In this document: positions 9,337-16,790 of the stretch, piece after piece
Position numbering within the stretch: position 1 is the stretch's first letter
Layout: each line of letters opens with the position of its first letter
From: Streptococcus suis
GTDB taxonomy: Bacteria; Bacillota; Bacilli; Lactobacillales; Streptococcaceae
Assembly (NCBI RefSeq): GCF_902702775.1
Contig: NZ_LR738724.1
Location: 2,046,001 to 2,110,000, forward strand
Reading direction: 5' to 3'
Length of the DNA: 64,000 nt
Translations under genes and position numbers: made by a program
Notes under the pieces: model-generated
The model's database searches: none
What the model saw: the letters and a program-made list of their open reading frames with translations, nothing else
Told to the model about the DNA's origin: nothing

Positions 9337-11025
9337 CTAATACAGATCTGTTTCAATATCTTGACTGGATAAATTGGTTAATAATTCATTGGTAATCAGT
9401 TTTTGTAGCCGTTGTTTGAGTTCTCGAGCGGTCCTTCCGTCTGCGATATATCCCGACAAAAGCTTGTCTAGTTCTACTGCAAAAACTTGTTTTTCATCTG
9501 CCAAACTACGATATTTTGCAAAATGAGTCATGTTCAGCACATCATCAAAATCTAAAATGGGGTGAACCTGCACCAAAGGGAAATCCGTTTCCAACCCATC
9601 GCTGGTTGTAATCAAGAAATCAACCTCTAGTAAGTCTTCGACACTCTTGAATTGTTCAGTGGTAAAGACGGCGCCAATCTTCTTATCTGGCAAATGATGC
9701 TGGCATTGTTTATAAAGTAAGCGTTGGACTGACACCCCTTCATCACAGATTAAATAGACAATCTGTGTCTGTGCCTTGCGCGTACCACTGCGTCGAATAG
9801 CGCCTCCTAGATGAATCGTCAAATAGGCAATATCTCCATCGGATAACTCAATCTGCCACTCCTCCTCCAAAATCTTTCCAGAAACCCGTGTCATAGCAAA
9901 CAGGGTACCGTATTTATCTTGGATTTGTTGGACCATTGGATTTTTAGATAGGATGCCGTAGGTTTTTCTGAACAACAGAGCCTTGCAATGTGCCAAGAGA
10001 TGTTTGGCTAATTCATCTGGATTTTCCAATTCAAATGGTGAATGTATCTCAAAATGATGAATAAATCGCTCTACCACACGCTTCAAGTCAATGAAATCTT
10101 GGCTGAATACATGAACATCGCTATCCTTTCGATAGGATAGAAGTAGAATGGCAATCAGGGAGATTTCTATTTCATCCAATTTCAAATCAAAGGTTTGCAA
10201 CAAGGCATCTTTCAATTCCTGAGCAACTCGGTACTCTATACGCTCTCGAACTTGTTCAAATTCTTTGAGAATGGCTCGTTCTTCCAAGTCATCCAGCTCC
10301 ATATTGCGATAGCTAAGGAGCAAGAAAGGCAATACTTTGAGCATAAACTCGATTTCGTAGCGATTGATCTTCTTGCCTAGTTTCTTTTCTAACTGCGATA
10401 CTTGTCCCTGTAAAAATTGTGCCATTTCTTCGGAGAAGAGCAACTGACACCCTACCAACTCAAACAACTTATCTTCTAGAACCTGCAAAAAACCTTTATT
10501 GGCGTCCAAGAAGATGGTATAGAGAAGCGAGTGGACATATTGGATTTTATTTAAAGGGTGACAAACCAGACTATAGCCCTGACTCTTAGAAACATAGAGG
10601 GTCATCTTGTATTGTTCTTGAGCCAACTGGGTTCGAATTTCATTCAAATCATTTAAGACCGTATTACGAGAGACTTCTGTCAACTCCATTAGCCGTTCAA
10701 TGGTCACTCTTTCTGGTGTGATACAGATATATACCAACATCAGCTGAATGCGCTCAGGCATGCTCATGACGTAGGTGTACGAATCAATAGAATCGAGAAG
10801 ATCTCGACAGGCTAGTTTTTGCGCTTCGGTAAGTCGAATACCGATGCGAGGTAAGCTTTCAATACTCTCTACAGTTGTTGGTAAGGCATCATTGATTTTT
10901 TCTAGATGGTAATAGATTTTTCGACGTGATTGTTGCAAGCCCTTGGAAATAGCCATGATTGTCTCAGGTTCCTGCAGACCAATCAGGTACCTCAGTAGAG
11001 CGCAACTACTCTTATCTAATAACAA
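9337..11025 (-). CDS. ulaR: PRD-containing PTS-regulated transcriptional activator of the ula regulon
   Basis: A 562-residue BglG/MtlR-type activator. The N-terminal winged-helix DNA-binding segments (about 1-65 and 90-135; VTIERLMELTEVSRNTVLNDL is a clear HTH) are followed by two PTS regulatory domains (about 175-285 and 290-400, with HXGGAIRR-like THLGGAIRR). A GatB-like EIIB domain from about residue 410 starts QIVYLICDEGVSVQRLLY. Relatives usually end in an EIIA (mannitol/fructose) domain of about 150 residues; this one ends 60-70 residues after the EIIB domain, so EIIA appears absent. The start codon is TTG with GGAGGAGAATC before it. Its place at the end of the ula operon and the paired operators support control of ascorbate use. 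Confidence 0.85.
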   Translation of the reverse strand: MLLDKSSCALLRYLIGLQEPETIMAISKGLQQSRRKIYYHLEKINDALPTTVESIESLPRIGIRLTEAQKLACRDLLDSIDSYTYVMSMPERIQLMLVYICITPERVTIERLMELTEVSRNTVLNDLNEIRTQLAQEQYKMTLYVSKSQGYSLVCHPLNKIQYVHSLLYTIFLDANKGFLQVLEDKLFELVGCQLLFSEEMAQFLQGQVSQLEKKLGKKINRYEIEFMLKVLPFLLLSYRNMELDDLEERAILKEFEQVRERIEYRVAQELKDALLQTFDLKLDEIEISLIAILLLSYRKDSDVHVFSQDFIDLKRVVERFIHHFEIHSPFELENPDELAKHLLAHCKALLFRKTYGILSKNPMVQQIQDKYGTLFAMTRVSGKILEEEWQIELSDGDIAYLTIHLGGAIRRSGTRKAQTQIVYLICDEGVSVQRLLYKQCQHHLPDKKIGAVFTTEQFKSVEDLLEVDFLITTSDGLETDFPLVQVHPILDFDDVLNMTHFAKYRSLADEKQVFAVELDKLLSGYIADGRTARELKQRLQKLITNELLTNLSSQDIETDLY

Positions 11026-11149
11026 GATTCTCCTCCTCTTTCCCCCGTCCCATTACTATCTTAACATAATTACCTTAGATATTCTAATAATTATTAAAAT
11101 TCATCTGATTATTACTTGTTTTATGTTGCATAAATATCTTTAGTTAGAA

Positions 11150-11767
11150 TTAATAGATGCTTTTAATAATTTCTACTCGGGTAATCAGTTCTCCGTGCAT
11201 GTTATCTATCCGAAGGGCAACATTTTTCAAATATACACAGGCACCAATAGCAATGGTTTTCTCCTCTTCATTGAGTTTTCGTGTCACAAAATCTCTCAAA
11301 GTCTCGCTACCTTCACTTGGAATTTTTACTCGTGCGATGATATTAGCCACTTTTACTTTCTGGCTGGCACGCATGATAATATTATTGGAATCATCAAACT
11401 GAGTGAAGAGGTATTTTCGCACTGCAAATAGGATGGCAACCGAAATAATTCCAATCAAGTAATCACTACTAGAACCATGCTCTACAATCAGTTGGCGAGC
11501 AATGGCAACTAGGAGTACCTCAATCACGGTGCTAGATGACTGTTTGCAAAGCATTTTGATAAATTCGACTCCGACCGCCAAGGTCATTGCACGACTCAGA
11601 AAATTTTGAATAAACGTATCCGCTTGAATATCACCAGCTAATGAGCTAAGCAGGTCTGCAAAAAGAAGCGCTGACAAGGCTAAAAGGGCTAAGCCAAGTA
11701 TGGCAGATAAAATCAATTCTAAATAGTAGGCTGTCTCTGTCAGACTATCCTGTAAAAATTTCCTCAT
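11150..11767 (-). CDS. PsiE-like four-helix membrane protein in the ula operon
   Basis: A protein of about 205 residues with four predicted membrane segments in the first 130 residues (around 13-40, 52-70, 82-97 and 105-125), followed by a soluble domain of about 70 residues. The layout resembles the phosphate-starvation-inducible PsiE family, whose function is unknown; the extra cytoplasmic domain is not typical of E. coli PsiE. I choose the ATG at 11767, which is preceded by AGGAG, giving MRKFLQDSLTETAYYLELI; an ATG four or five codons upstream is possible. It lies between ulaF and ulaR on the same strand, after a hairpin terminator, so its expression may be reduced or partly independent. 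Confidence 0.65.
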   Translation of the reverse strand: MRKFLQDSLTETAYYLELILSAILGLALLALSALLFADLLSSLAGDIQADTFIQNFLSRAMTLAVGVEFIKMLCKQSSSTVIEVLLVAIARQLIVEHGSSSDYLIGIISVAILFAVRKYLFTQFDDSNNIIMRASQKVKVANIIARVKIPSEGSETLRDFVTRKLNEEEKTIAIGACVYLKNVALRIDNMHGELITRVEIIKSIY

Positions 11768-11784
11768 CTTTCTCCTCATCAAAA

Positions 11785-11828
11785 GGGAAAAAGCAGTTCT
11801 CCCTTTTGGGGAGTCTGCTACTTTTCCC
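11785..11828 (-). terminator. hairpin after ulaF
   Basis: A long interrupted stem on the minus strand (GGGAAAAG, AGCAG and TCCC pairing with GGGA, CTGCT and TTTTCCC) with loop CAAAA. It lies between ulaF and the PsiE-like gene and could act as a partial terminator within the operon. Confidence 0.6.
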
Positions 11829-11851
11829 TACTGTTTTTTTCACACAAGAAC

Positions 11852-12568
11852 TTAATGTTCGTCACCCTTTTGTCCATAGTAGGCATTAGGACCATGTTTA
11901 CGGAGGTAATGCTTGTCCATGATATAGCTTGGCGCTGGCTCCACCCGTGGATTGATTTGTTCGGTGTAGCGGTTCATCCGAGCCACTTCCTCAAGGACAA
12001 CGCTATGGTAAACTGCCTGAGCAGGATCCTTGCCCCAGGTAAATGGTCCATGATTGCGGACAACAATTCCTGGAACAGCGACTGGGTCGATACCACGACG
12101 CTCGAATTCCTCGATGATGACTGCACCTGTTTCTTTTTCATAGGCCGCATTCACCTCTTCAGCCGTCAAGGAACGGGCACACGGTACCGGACCATAGAAA
12201 TAATCCGCATGAGTTGTCCCATAAAATGGAATGTCACGACCAGCCTGAGCCCAACCCACTGCTTCTGTCGAATGCGTATGCACGACAGCATGGACATTGG
12301 GCCAAGCCTTGTAGAGGGCAACGTGGGTCGCCAAATCAGACGAAGGATTCAGATCTCCTTCCACTACATTTCCGTCCAAGTCGGTCACCACCATGTTTTC
12401 TGGGGACAATTTTTCATAGTCCACACCAGAAGGCTTAATGACGATGCGACCAAGTTCTCGGCAGACTTCTGATACGTTGCCCCAGGTAAACTTGACAAGC
12501 CCATGAGCAGGCAGGGCGACGTTGGCTTCATAGACCCGTTGGCGCATTTCCTGTAAATCTTTTGGCAT
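11852..12568 (-). CDS. ulaF: L-ribulose-5-phosphate 4-epimerase
   Basis: Converts L-ribulose 5-phosphate to D-xylulose 5-phosphate, the last step of anaerobic L-ascorbate breakdown. The 238-residue protein is a class II aldolase/epimerase: FTWGNVSEV and IKPSGVDYEKL are phosphate and substrate motifs, and His97 and His99 in VHAVVHTHSTEAVGWAQ plus the later TTHADYFYG supply zinc ligands. Its ATG overlaps the ulaE stop by one base (TAATG), implying translational coupling. AraD is a close paralogue; the ula context decides the name. Confidence 0.93.
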   Translation of the reverse strand: MPKDLQEMRQRVYEANVALPAHGLVKFTWGNVSEVCRELGRIVIKPSGVDYEKLSPENMVVTDLDGNVVEGDLNPSSDLATHVALYKAWPNVHAVVHTHSTEAVGWAQAGRDIPFYGTTHADYFYGPVPCARSLTAEEVNAAYEKETGAVIIEEFERRGIDPVAVPGIVVRNHGPFTWGKDPAQAVYHSVVLEEVARMNRYTEQINPRVEPAPSYIMDKHYLRKHGPNAYYGQKGDEH

Positions 12569-13431
12569 TAGTTCAACCCCGCTTTCTCAATCAATGGATA
12601 GAGGAAATCTTGTGCCTCCTTGATAGCAGATCGTGTTTCCTCAACTGTTTCGCAGTTTTCAGACCACATCTCAATCAAGAATGGACCTTGGTAATTGGTC
12701 TTTTTCAATACTGCAAACATATTGTCCCAGTCCACACAGCCCTGACCGAATGGAACATCACGAAATTGTCCCTTGGAGTTCTCGGTTACCGCATAGGTAT
12801 CTTTGAGGTGAAGAGCTGCGATGGAACGGTGTCCCAGATAAAATTCGCTGTAAATGTCATTGTGCCAAGCAGACACATTTCCAGTATCTGGATAGACAAA
12901 GAGATAGGGCGAATCGATTTCTTTTTCAACAGCTAGGTATTTTTCAACAGAGTTGATAAATGGATCATCCATAATCTCAATAGCCAACATGACCTGAGCC
13001 TGCTCAGCCCAGTCACAAGCATGACGAAGATTCTTGATGAAACGCTCTCTAGTTTCAGGCGATTTTTCTTCATAGTAAACGTCGTAGCCAGCCAACTGGA
13101 TGACACGAACGCCAAGGTCCTGAGCCAGTTCGATACACTGTTTCATGGTTTCTAAGGACTTGGCTTCAAGAGCAGGATCATTGGAGCCAAGCGGATAACG
13201 ACGGTGACCAGAGAAGCAAATAGTCGGAATGCGGACACCTGTTTCATAGATGGCTTTGACCAGCTCCAAACGCTCTTCCTTGGTCCACTCCAAACGAGCC
13301 AAACGTGCATCGCTCTCATCCACCGACATTTCCACAAAGTCGAAACCTAATTCTTTGGCAAACTCCAAGCGTTCCTTCCATGTGAAGTGTTTGGGCGTTG
13401 CCTTTTCATATATTCCGATTGGTCGTGCCAT
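12568..13431 (-). CDS. ulaE: L-ribulose-5-phosphate (L-xylulose-5-phosphate) 3-epimerase
   Basis: Epimerises L-xylulose 5-phosphate to L-ribulose 5-phosphate. The 287-residue protein has a TIM-barrel sugar phosphate isomerase/epimerase fold: GIYEKATPKHFTWKERLEFA at the start, EMSVDESDARL, then metal ligands Glu, Asp, His and Glu in LAIEIMDDPF, VYPDTGNVSAW, ALHLKDTY and LIEMWSEN. The ATG at 13431 gives MARPIGIYEK and lies five bases after the ulaD stop, with GGGGG upstream; a TTG 15 bp earlier overlaps ulaD and is less likely. Confidence 0.93.
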   Translation of the reverse strand: MARPIGIYEKATPKHFTWKERLEFAKELGFDFVEMSVDESDARLARLEWTKEERLELVKAIYETGVRIPTICFSGHRRYPLGSNDPALEAKSLETMKQCIELAQDLGVRVIQLAGYDVYYEEKSPETRERFIKNLRHACDWAEQAQVMLAIEIMDDPFINSVEKYLAVEKEIDSPYLFVYPDTGNVSAWHNDIYSEFYLGHRSIAALHLKDTYAVTENSKGQFRDVPFGQGCVDWDNMFAVLKKTNYQGPFLIEMWSENCETVEETRSAIKEAQDFLYPLIEKAGLN

Positions 13432-13436
13432 GGGTC

Positions 13437-14099
13437 TTACCCCCAAATACGACGGATTTCGTCTTTAAATTCACGCGCCGCAGCTGCTGGATCTGCCGCT
13501 TCTGTAATACCGCGACCTGCGATAAAGGTGAAGACATCTACTCCCTCAAAGAGTTTAAGGGTATCAACGTCCAAACCACCTGTCACAGAAACACGGAAGC
13601 CCATATCAACCAATTTTTTCACTTTATTGAGGTCTTTTTCGCCCCAAGTTTCGCCAGCAAGGAGGGCGTCACGAGATTGGTGGTAAATCGCTTGGGAAAT
13701 GCCAGCATCCAACCAGAGTTGAGCCTGTTCATAAGTCCAGTCACCATAGAGTTCGATTTGGATTTCACCCTTATCACCACGAACTTCCTTGATGGCCTTC
13801 AAAGCAGCTTCCATAGTTGGAATAGTTGCAGAACAGATACAGGTCATCCAGTCCGCACCACGAACAGCATTGTTTTTAGCAACCGTACCACCCGCGTCCG
13901 CACACTTGGTATCTGCAACGATAATTTTGTCTGGGAAAAGGCTGCGTAGCACTTCTACCAATTCACTACCAACTTGAAGCAAACAAACGGTACCTGCCTC
14001 GATAACATCCACTTCATGACCAACGGAAACAGCTGCTTTAATCGCTCCCTGCAAGTCTGAATGGTCAAGGGCAACTTGTAAATTTGGAATATGTTTCAT
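13437..14099 (-). CDS. ulaD: 3-keto-L-gulonate-6-phosphate decarboxylase
   Basis: Decarboxylates 3-keto-L-gulonate 6-phosphate to L-xylulose 5-phosphate. The 220-residue protein belongs to the orotidine-phosphate decarboxylase superfamily: PNLQVALDHSDLQGAI at the N-terminus, the Mg-binding and catalytic DTKCADAGG around residue 60, and the C-terminal phosphate-binding VTGGLDVDTL and FIAGRGITEAADP. GGAGAAAAAAC precedes the ATG. It is the fourth gene of the ula operon, 10 bp after ulaC. Confidence 0.95.
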   Translation of the reverse strand: MKHIPNLQVALDHSDLQGAIKAAVSVGHEVDVIEAGTVCLLQVGSELVEVLRSLFPDKIIVADTKCADAGGTVAKNNAVRGADWMTCICSATIPTMEAALKAIKEVRGDKGEIQIELYGDWTYEQAQLWLDAGISQAIYHQSRDALLAGETWGEKDLNKVKKLVDMGFRVSVTGGLDVDTLKLFEGVDVFTFIAGRGITEAADPAAAAREFKDEIRRIWG

Positions 14100-14109
14100 G
14101 TTTTTTCTC

Positions 14110-14595
14110 CTAACTTTCTAAATCTAAACCTTCTAGGTAAGGACTGTTTTTGGACTCTTCTACCATTGCCAAGACTTCCTCAGGAGTTTGACAAGCAATC
14201 AAACGCTCAATCGAATTTTCCAATTCAAAGAGAGCAATAATTTGTGGAATCGCTACGGATGTATGAATCTTTGGATCGGTAGCTGCAAGAGTGAGCAGAA
14301 CAGACACTTCTTTCCCATCTGAGAAGACGACTGGTTTTGTCAAGGTAATCAAAGCAAAGGAATCCTTCAAGACGCCAACACCTGCTTGGGCGTGAGGCAT
14401 AGCCATACCAGGCATGAGCACATAGTAGGGACCATATTCTTCTGTCGATGCAATGATGGCATCATAGTATTCTTCTGTCGCGGCACCACTTTCAATCAGC
14501 GGTTCAACAGCCTTGTGAACAGCCTCCTGCCAGGTTTCCGCTGTCAATCCCAAACGAATGGAATTATTTTCTGTAAATGATTTTTGTAAATTCAT
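14110..14595 (-). CDS. ulaC: PTS ascorbate-specific EIIA component
   Basis: A cytoplasmic phosphocarrier that takes phosphate from HPr and passes it to UlaB. The 161-residue protein has the fructose/mannitol-type EIIA fold; His68 in VLMPGMAMPHAQAG is the expected phosphorylation site. The N-terminus (MNLQKSFTENNSIRL) and the DPKIHTSVAIPQIIALFE segment are typical. A GC-rich hairpin lies in the 62-bp ulaB-ulaC gap and may modulate relative expression. Confidence 0.93.
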   Translation of the reverse strand: MNLQKSFTENNSIRLGLTAETWQEAVHKAVEPLIESGAATEEYYDAIIASTEEYGPYYVLMPGMAMPHAQAGVGVLKDSFALITLTKPVVFSDGKEVSVLLTLAATDPKIHTSVAIPQIIALFELENSIERLIACQTPEEVLAMVEESKNSPYLEGLDLES

Positions 14596-14612
14596 AGTTT
14601 TTCCCTTCTACA

Positions 14613-14638
14613 CGCTATATGAAAGGGGAAGGGAAACT
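14613..14638 (-). other. intercistronic hairpin between ulaB and ulaC
   Basis: On the minus strand the arms AGGGGTAGGGA and TCCCTTCCCCT form a nearly perfect hairpin directly upstream of the ulaC ribosome binding site. No long T-run follows, so RNA processing or stability control is more likely than termination. Confidence 0.5.
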
Positions 14639-14657
14639 CCCTACCCCTAACGGCTAT

Positions 14658-14936
14658 TTATAGCACTGCTTGTAATTTTGTTTTGATTTCGTTGTCGTCC
14701 ATGAGGTTGTCAAGACCAACCAAGTGACCTTTCGTGCGACCTTCCAACTCAGAAATCAAGTGGTTAGAGGCTACGACAATATCATACCCTGCCGCTAAAC
14801 CTTTTGCTTCACCAACTGAGCAGGAAGCTGATTGAAAATCTGTTACGCCGAGTTGACGAAGGGCGTTTTCTACCTTCATCTTGATAACCATAGATGAGCC
14901 CATGCCATTTCCGCAGGCCGTTAAAACTTTAACCAT
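14658..14936 (-). CDS. ulaB: PTS ascorbate-specific EIIB component
   Basis: A 92-residue phosphocarrier that receives phosphate from UlaC and phosphorylates ascorbate during transport through UlaA. The sequence MVKVLTACGNGMGSSMVIKM contains the phosphorylated cysteine (Cys8) in the CGxGxGSS loop of lactose/galactitol-like EIIB proteins. It sits between ulaA (58 bp upstream) and ulaC. Confidence 0.94.
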   Translation of the reverse strand: MVKVLTACGNGMGSSMVIKMKVENALRQLGVTDFQSASCSVGEAKGLAAGYDIVVASNHLISELEGRTKGHLVGLDNLMDDNEIKTKLQAVL

Positions 14937-14994
14937 AATTTCACTCCTATTTTATTTTTAATACATTATGTTCTGATTTTACAGACCAAGGATA

Positions 14995-16443
14995 CTATTC
15001 TGCTTGTGCCTCGCCACGATAGTATGCTTCCTTATCTTTTGCTTTCGCAAATTGAAGTTGCGGAATAGCCAATAAGAAGAGGCAGACAAGAACATAACCA
15101 GCAATACCGAGGTACTTAAATGCAAATCCAAATGGTAACCATGGCACTTCGAAGTCAATGTTTCCGTGGTAACCACCGCTCAATTCAAGCAAGCCAACGC
15201 AGACTGCACCAAGAGCAACTTGAAGGACACCTGAGATGAAGGAAAGGATAGCTGCGGCTTTCCAACCACCACGCTTGTCAGCGTACACTGCGATCGCTGC
15301 GTTATCAAAGAATACAGGTACGAAACCAGTGATGATGAGGATTGGACTCTTGAAGACAATCAAGAGAACGATTGTAATCAACTGACCGATTAAACCGAAA
15401 GCAAAACCTGAAAGAACTGCGTTAGAGGAACCGAAGCCGTAAGAAGCTGCAACGTCCACCGCTGGGAATGAACCTGGAAGCAATTTGCTTGAGATACCTT
15501 GGAAGGCATTTGTCAATTCTGCTACGAACATGCGGACACCTTGCATCAAAATGAAAAGATATACTGAGAAGGTGAAGGCTGTTTGTAAAACATACATGAA
15601 GAAATCTTGTTTAGCTGGGTTGTATGGAGCACCTGAAGTGATAACTTCTGGATTTGCCATGATTTCTGGACCCAAGATGAACAAAATCACACCGAAGAAC
15701 ACAAGCATCAATGTCGCTGAAGCAACAACTGTATCGTGGAAGATGTTGAGGAAGCTAGGTAGCTTCAAGTTATCCAAGTTTTCTTCTTTTTTACCAAGTT
15801 TTGGTGCGATCTTATCGACAAACCAGATAGCGAATTGTTGTTGGTGACCGATGGCAAATCCACCGCCGCCTGTTAATCGTTGCGTTGCTTCAACTGTCAT
15901 ATTTGAGCTGACTGCCCAGTAAATACCACAGATGATACCGATCGCTGCTGTACCGAATTGGTTACGAAGAGCTGGGATGAGGAAGAGTACCATCAAAGAG
16001 ATAGTTGCCGCTTGTTGTACCATGATGTGTCCAGTGATGAACAGAGTACGTACTTTTGTAACCTTACGTAGTGCCACCAAGAGGATGTTGACACCGAAAC
16101 CAATCAAGAGTGCTGTAGTGGCTGCTGATACGAAATCAGGGAACTCCTCAGCAATTTTCCCATTTGCTGCTGCAAGACCGAAGTAAGGGTCAATAACTGC
16201 TGCATCAATTTGGAACTTATAGTTCAAAGCCGCCAAAATCGGACGGAAGGTTGTTACCAAACCACCGGCTGCTACGTTCAAAATCATGTAGCCGACTGTC
16301 GCTTTGATAAACCCTGCAAAAACATCATGAGGCTTTTTCTTTAGAAGGGCATAGCCCACCAAGACTAAAAGACCTACGAAGAAGGCTGGATTCTGCAGGA
16401 TATTCTGTGAGAACCAGTTTAATGGGGTTTGAAGGAAATCCAT
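14995..16443 (-). CDS. ulaA: PTS ascorbate-specific EIIC permease
   Basis: The membrane component that imports and phosphorylates L-ascorbate. The 482-residue polytopic protein begins MDFLQTPLNWFSQNILQNPA and has about ten to eleven hydrophobic segments. Family features include YWAVSSNMTVEATQRLTGG and the hydrophilic loop GFAIGHQQQFAIWFVDKIAP. It is the first gene of the operon ulaA-B-C-D-E-F. Its promoter carries an operator array shared with ulaG. Confidence 0.95.
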   Translation of the reverse strand: MDFLQTPLNWFSQNILQNPAFFVGLLVLVGYALLKKKPHDVFAGFIKATVGYMILNVAAGGLVTTFRPILAALNYKFQIDAAVIDPYFGLAAANGKIAEEFPDFVSAATTALLIGFGVNILLVALRKVTKVRTLFITGHIMVQQAATISLMVLFLIPALRNQFGTAAIGIICGIYWAVSSNMTVEATQRLTGGGGFAIGHQQQFAIWFVDKIAPKLGKKEENLDNLKLPSFLNIFHDTVVASATLMLVFFGVILFILGPEIMANPEVITSGAPYNPAKQDFFMYVLQTAFTFSVYLFILMQGVRMFVAELTNAFQGISSKLLPGSFPAVDVAASYGFGSSNAVLSGFAFGLIGQLITIVLLIVFKSPILIITGFVPVFFDNAAIAVYADKRGGWKAAAILSFISGVLQVALGAVCVGLLELSGGYHGNIDFEVPWLPFGFAFKYLGIAGYVLVCLFLLAIPQLQFAKAKDKEAYYRGEAQAE

Positions 16444-16481
16444 TTTTCATTCTCCTTTTTTGAAATGATTTTTATGGTTTT

Positions 16482-16547
16482 ATTATAAGTTATGTAAGCG
16501 GAAACAAAAAGACCAAATAAAGCACAGGCTTGTGTTCACTATTGGAC
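16482..16547 (-). promoter_or_regulatory. ulaA promoter with UlaR-type operator
   Basis: The operator at 16511-16547 has GACCAAA (16511-16517), inner palindrome GCACAGGCTTGTGT (16522-16535) and TTGGAC (16542-16547), with gaps of 4 and 6 bases exactly as at ulaG. The -10 TATAAT (16482-16487) is 23 bp from the operator and the -35 is poor (TTTTTG). An activator positioned just upstream of RNA polymerase is inferred. Confidence 0.75.
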
Positions 16548-16675
16548 TATTTCCGAACTTTAATGGCTGATTTAATCAGAATTCCTCCCTATCGTTCACC
16601 AGCCCATTTATTCTAATAATCAATAAATAGACGTTATTTTACCTAAAAAATTAGAAGAACTTCAAAAAACATGAA

Positions 16676-16706
16676 AGAAGAGGTTGGTTTAAAACCAACC
16701 TCTTCT
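16676..16706 (-). terminator. apuA terminator
   Basis: A 15-bp perfect hairpin (arms AGAAGAGGTTGGTTT and its complement) followed on the minus strand by a T-rich tail. It is 85 bp past the apuA stop codon. Confidence 0.85.
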
Positions 16707-16790
16707 AGAGGGAAGTGATACTCTCAACCCTTGTATTTATAAGAGATTCACAAGGTTTTGAGTAGTGCTCCACTGGAGAGCCAAATATTA

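Larger units (their letters stand above)
16444..16790. other. ula/apuA intergenic region
   Basis: The first part holds the ulaA promoter and operator; the last part holds the apuA terminator. Between them (about 16560-16670) the sequence is AT-rich and no gene or further element is visible. Confidence 0.6.
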
